A DNA stretch of 7,236 nt from Ruminiclostridium sp. (GTDB taxonomy: Bacteria; Bacillota_A; Clostridia; Oscillospirales; Ruminococcaceae), in NCBI GenBank assembly GCA_017550775.1, contig JAFZOA010000161.1:1-7236 (forward strand), given 5' to 3'. Shown here one piece after another: positions 5,053 to 7,236 of the stretch; position 1 is the first letter of the stretch, and every line of letters begins with the position of its first letter. Under the pieces are notes generated by a model that saw nothing but the letters and a program-made list of their open reading frames with translations, searched no databases and was not told the DNA's origin. The position numbers and the translations under genes were made by a program.

Positions 5053-6450
5053 ATGGAACGGGCGTATATTGCAATCGACATGAAATCATTCTACGCTTCC
5101 GTTGAATGCGTTGCCCGCGGCCTTGACCCACTTACGGCGAAGCTGCTTGTCGCAGATCCGACGCGCTTCGATCAGACTATCTGCCTTGCGGTATCTCCGG
5201 CGCTGAAAGCTATCGGAGTTCCCGGTCGTCCGCGTCTTTTTGAAGCGAAACAAGCTATATTTAACTATGAAATGCGGTCACACCATATCGTTGACTACAT
5301 TATCGCTCAACCGCGAATGGCTGAATACGAGCGCGTTTCGGCGCAGATATACTCTATCCTGCTCCATTACGCTGCTCCGGAGGATATTCATGTGTACAGC
5401 ATTGATGAATCGTTCGTTGACTGTACGAAGTATCTGCATATCTATGAAGATGAAGCCGAGCGTACAGGCAAGCACCCTGCGCACGTTATGGCTATGACAA
5501 TGCTGCGTGAAGTGCTGGCAGAGACAGGTATTACTGCAACTGTCGGGATAGGTACGAATATGTATCTCGCAAAGGTCGCTATGGATATTGTGGCGAAGAA
5601 AGCTCCTGCGGATAAGGACGGTGTGCGAATCGCAGAACTTAACGAGGAAAGCTATAAATATCTCCTATGGGATCATAAGCCGCTTACGGACTTCTGGCAG
5701 GTCGGTATGGGTAAATGTGCGCGGCTCGAAAATGCCGGGATGCACACAATGGGCGATGTGGCGCGGTTCTCGATCGAAAACGAAGAATGGTTCTACAAGA
5801 CATTTGGTATCGACGGAGAGATAATGATAGATCACGCTTGGGGTGTAGAGCCTGTGACGATGTATGATATTAAGCATTACCGTACCGACAATCATTCGCT
5901 CTCCAACGGTCAAGTCCTGCCGCGTCCCTATAAATACGAAGAAGCAAGGGTAGTTTTCAGAGAGATGATCGACGTTTTAAGCACAAATATGTATGAGAAG
6001 AATGTCATCTCGCAGATATTTACATGGTGGGTGAGCTACGATTACAAGTCTTTAGAGTATTGTCCTCAGTACAGCGGCCCGGTCTGTATCGACTTCTACG
6101 GACGCTTACATCCAAAACATAGCAACGGTACAGTAAGGCTCGTAGAGCGCACGAATCTGTCAAATGCGATAACGGAAGTAATGCTGCCGGATTTTGACAG
6201 GAAAACCGATCACAGGCTGTTATATCGCAGAATCGGTTTATGTGCGGCAGATGTGGTCGTTGACGAAGGAGTATATCAACTTGACTTCTTCACGGACTAT
6301 GAGAAAGTTGATAAAGAAAAAAGAGTTCAAGCTGCTATGCAGGCTGTCCGGGCCAAATTCGGATCAAACGCTGTCCTGCACGGCACTAATTATCTACAAG
6401 GCGCAACAACGAAAGAGAGGAATACGCAAATCGGCGGGCATCATGCCTGA
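5053..6450 (+). CDS. Y-family translesion DNA polymerase (UmuC/UvrX-like)
   Basis: This is an error-prone polymerase that copies past DNA lesions. In the 465 residues, the palm metal ligands are D9 (IAIDMKSFYASVE) and D118-E119 (YSIDESFVD), and the steric-gate aromatic is Y14. The thumb helix-hairpin-helix region is near 204-240. The little-finger region contains SLSNGQVLPRPY (282-293), typical of the UvrX type in Firmicutes. A canonical beta-clamp binding motif, QLDFF, is at 409-413. The end, ERNTQIGGHHA, is the family signature tail. The start at 5053 is set by AAAAGGAG with an 8-nt gap overlapping the repressor stop; extending to an upstream ATG at 4972 would overlap the repressor gene. 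The gene is cotranscribed with the S24 repressor upstream and yolD downstream. Family names vary (umuC, dinB, uvrX), so I give no symbol. Confidence 0.95.
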   Translation: MERAYIAIDMKSFYASVECVARGLDPLTAKLLVADPTRFDQTICLAVSPALKAIGVPGRPRLFEAKQAIFNYEMRSHHIVDYIIAQPRMAEYERVSAQIYSILLHYAAPEDIHVYSIDESFVDCTKYLHIYEDEAERTGKHPAHVMAMTMLREVLAETGITATVGIGTNMYLAKVAMDIVAKKAPADKDGVRIAELNEESYKYLLWDHKPLTDFWQVGMGKCARLENAGMHTMGDVARFSIENEEWFYKTFGIDGEIMIDHAWGVEPVTMYDIKHYRTDNHSLSNGQVLPRPYKYEEARVVFREMIDVLSTNMYEKNVISQIFTWWVSYDYKSLEYCPQYSGPVCIDFYGRLHPKHSNGTVRLVERTNLSNAITEVMLPDFDRKTDHRLLYRRIGLCAADVVVDEGVYQLDFFTDYEKVDKEKRVQAAMQAVRAKFGSNAVLHGTNYLQGATTKERNTQIGGHHA

Positions 6451-6470
6451 CCGGTATATGGCATGACGCC
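6433..6470 (+). promoter_or_regulatory. Stem-loop spanning the polymerase stop codon
   Basis: TCATGCC (6441-6447) pairs with GGCATGA (6460-6466), and GGCG (6433-6436) pairs with CGCC (6467-6470), leaving a 4-nt bulge. That is 11 bp around a 12-nt loop containing the TGA stop. No T-tract follows, so termination is not indicated. It is the first of three consecutive stem-loops before yolD. Confidence 0.5.
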
Positions 6471-6475
6471 ATAAA

Positions 6476-6522
6476 GAAAGTCCTCAAAACACCGCAAGGA
6501 TGCGGCGATAAAAAGGACTTTC
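6476..6522 (+). promoter_or_regulatory. Nested two-tier stem-loop in the polymerase-yolD gap
   Basis: The outer stem is GAAAGTCCT (6476-6484) with AGGACTTTC (6514-6522), 9 perfect base pairs. The inner stem is CCGCA (6492-6496) with TGCGG (6501-6505) around the loop AGGA. The A-rich strands between the stems form an internal loop. The 3' side ends exactly where the next stem-loop begins. No T-run follows, so this is more likely a regulatory RNA or processing structure than a terminator. Confidence 0.65.
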
Positions 6523-6558
6523 CGTTCTCCCTTGTCCGCTGTTGCGGAAAGGAGAACG
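6523..6558 (+). promoter_or_regulatory. Stem-loop that buries the yolD Shine-Dalgarno
   Basis: CGTTCTCC (6523-6530) pairs perfectly with GGAGAACG (6551-6558). Inside it TCCGC (6535-6539) pairs with GCGGA (6544-6548) around TGTT. The GGAG of the yolD ribosome binding site (6551-6554) lies in the 3' arm, 7 nt before the ATG at 6562. Folded, this would block initiation on yolD. An alternative pairing of CTTTCC (6518-6523) with GGAAAG (6546-6551) would disrupt both this hairpin and the previous one. Confidence 0.65.
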
Positions 6559-6561
6559 AAA

Positions 6562-7059
6562 ATGATAGGATATATGCCGCACCCGGCAGAGTTTAAGTAC
6601 GACGATGTTTTACGGCATGGTAAGCCCGTCCATGCTATTAATGACAGCTTTGCCGTTAAACACCCTGCTATGGCTCTCGGCAAGCGGGCAAAGATATTCA
6701 GTCCCTTTGACGCGCTTAAAGGCTTTACCGAAGCTGTTGAAGCCAAAGACGAGTTGTATGTTGAGCGCGTAGAGTTGTCCGAGGACGAATGTGCCGATCT
6801 GGATAAGAAAATCACGGAATTGCAGGAGCTTGTCTGTAACGGTAGTGCAGCCAGAGAGAATAATGTTACCGTGACTGTCACATATTTCGTTCCATGTGTT
6901 GACGAGAACAACGATGCTTACGGTTTTCGTGGACAGTACGTTGAGACAAAGGGTGTGCTGACTGAGATCGACACTGTAAAGAAACTCATAACCGTTGATA
7001 ATAAGCGATTGCGGTTTGATGACATACTTCGGCTTGAAAAATCTGAAGTTTTATGCTAA
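6562..7059 (+). CDS. YolD-like protein, partner of the Y-family polymerase
   Basis: YolD-family proteins occur beside UvrX/YqjW-type Y-family polymerases in Firmicutes and their phages. They are thought to act as UmuD-like accessory factors; the biochemical role is poorly known. The 165 residues show the family layout: SPFDALKGF at 47-55, then the helix VELSEDECADLDKKITELQ at 70-88. A beta-rich end follows with VTVTYF (104-109), GVLTEIDTVKKLITVDNKRL (131-150) and RFDDILRLE (151-159). The central repeat-poor segment is ordinary, and the N-terminal 40 residues are family-variable. The start is the ATG at 6562 with AAAGGAG 7 nt upstream; an in-frame TTG at 6532 lies inside a hairpin and is unlikely. 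A 111-nt structured gap separates it from the polymerase, unlike the 14-nt gap before the polymerase, which suggests separate translational control. Confidence 0.85.
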   Translation: MIGYMPHPAEFKYDDVLRHGKPVHAINDSFAVKHPAMALGKRAKIFSPFDALKGFTEAVEAKDELYVERVELSEDECADLDKKITELQELVCNGSAARENNVTVTVTYFVPCVDENNDAYGFRGQYVETKGVLTEIDTVKKLITVDNKRLRFDDILRLEKSEVLC

Positions 7060-7072
7060 AATAATAATTATG

Positions 7073-7101
7073 TTGTCATACCGTATGGTTTATTATATAA
7101 A
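7073..7101 (+). promoter_or_regulatory. Probable promoter for the gene at the right edge
   Basis: TTGTCA (7073-7078) and TATAAA (7096-7101) are separated by 17 bp; each is one mismatch from consensus. A CATAC-C-GTATG dyad (7077-7087) overlaps the -35 end. The predicted start near 7108 would leave a leader of about 65 nt. No terminator was seen between yolD and this point, so read-through from the polymerase operon is also possible. Confidence 0.5.
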
Positions 7102-7103
7102 CT

Positions 7104-7118
7104 GATAAATCGGAGTTT
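7104..7118 (+). repeat. 15-bp element GATAAATCGGAGTTT, second copy at 1420-1434 (minus)
   Basis: The exact 15-mer occurs twice in the window in opposite orientation. Both copies begin 2 nt after a -10 hexamer (TATAAA here, TATAAT at 1442-1437), so both lie over the expected transcription start. It may be an operator or a 5'-leader element shared by two genes. Confidence 0.5.
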
Positions 7119-7172
7119 GACGAAAGAATTTAAAACTATATTGTTGATTGATGAATGGGGTAAAAAATCGTC

Positions 7173-7236
7173 ATGATTGAAAAATTGTATGAAAAATATC
7201 TGATAGAATGTTCAAACAACTCAATACTAGAAGCTG
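7173..7236 (+). CDS. Start of an unidentified gene (3' partial)
   Basis: The ATG at 7173 opens a frame with 21 codons before the window ends: MIEKLYEKYLIECSNNSILE and so on. The nearest in-frame upstream stop is the TAA at 7161-7163, so this is the earliest ATG. The ribosome site is weak (GGGGT about 12 nt upstream). The residues suggest an amphipathic helix at the N-terminus; nothing identifies a family. A promoter-like sequence at 7073-7101 precedes it. Confidence 0.45.
   Translation, partial: MIEKLYEKYLIECSNNSILEA

Noticed and set aside
6476..6522. Intrinsic terminator between the polymerase and yolD
   Set aside because: The stem is good, but no T-tract follows on the plus strand; the sequence goes straight into the next stem-loop.
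6532..6561. TTG start 10 codons upstream for yolD
   Set aside because: The TTG lies inside the hairpin 6523-6558 and has no SD, while the ATG at 6562 has AAAGGAG at good spacing.
1..7236. CRISPR array, tRNA or rRNA genes
   Set aside because: No regularly spaced direct repeats and no cloverleaf or rRNA-like sequence were seen on either strand.

Overview
The window looks like a piece of a low-to-mid GC Firmicutes genome, most likely a gut anaerobe of the Ruminococcus/Oscillospiraceae type. This rests on strong AGGAGG-type ribosome binding sites, near-consensus sigma-A promoters, a YolD-like protein beside a UvrX-like Y-family polymerase (a Firmicutes pairing), a fermentative D-lactate dehydrogenase, and a GGGGC-TCT-GCCCC hairpin that I recall as common between genes in gut Clostridia. 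The genus is inference. Layout: (1) 1-1043 holds the right part of an IS3-family insertion sequence: the 3' end of orfA, an A-AAA-AAG programmed frameshift heptamer, and a complete orfB with an intact DDE triad. (2) 1044-1217 has no gene but holds several stem-loops, including a leftward rho-independent terminator. (3) 1218-4098 is a leftward gene group. Its transcription order is an unrecognised 208-aa protein, D-lactate dehydrogenase (ldhA) with an unusual cysteine-rich tail, an EamA/DMT-family exporter, and a 62-aa small ORF that seems to have its own promoter. (4) 4145-7059 is a rightward three-gene operon behind a perfect-consensus promoter (TTGACA, 17 bp, TATAAT) with dyads in and next to it. 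It encodes an HTH-S24 self-cleaving repressor, a Y-family translesion DNA polymerase with a beta-clamp motif, and a YolD-like protein. (5) The window ends in a promoter-like stretch and the first 21 codons of an unidentified gene. How the genes work together: the rightward operon reads as a self-contained DNA-damage mutagenesis cassette. The S24 repressor probably represses its own promoter and cleaves itself when RecA is activated, releasing the polymerase and YolD. No LexA box of the Bacillus/Clostridium type was seen, so control is probably by the cassette's own repressor. The most notable unexplained signal is the 111-nt gap between the polymerase and yolD. It is filled by three back-to-back stem-loops, the last of which buries the yolD Shine-Dalgarno sequence, suggesting a translational switch. 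A second signal is a 15-bp element placed identically 2 nt after the -10 box of two otherwise unrelated promoters at opposite ends of the window.
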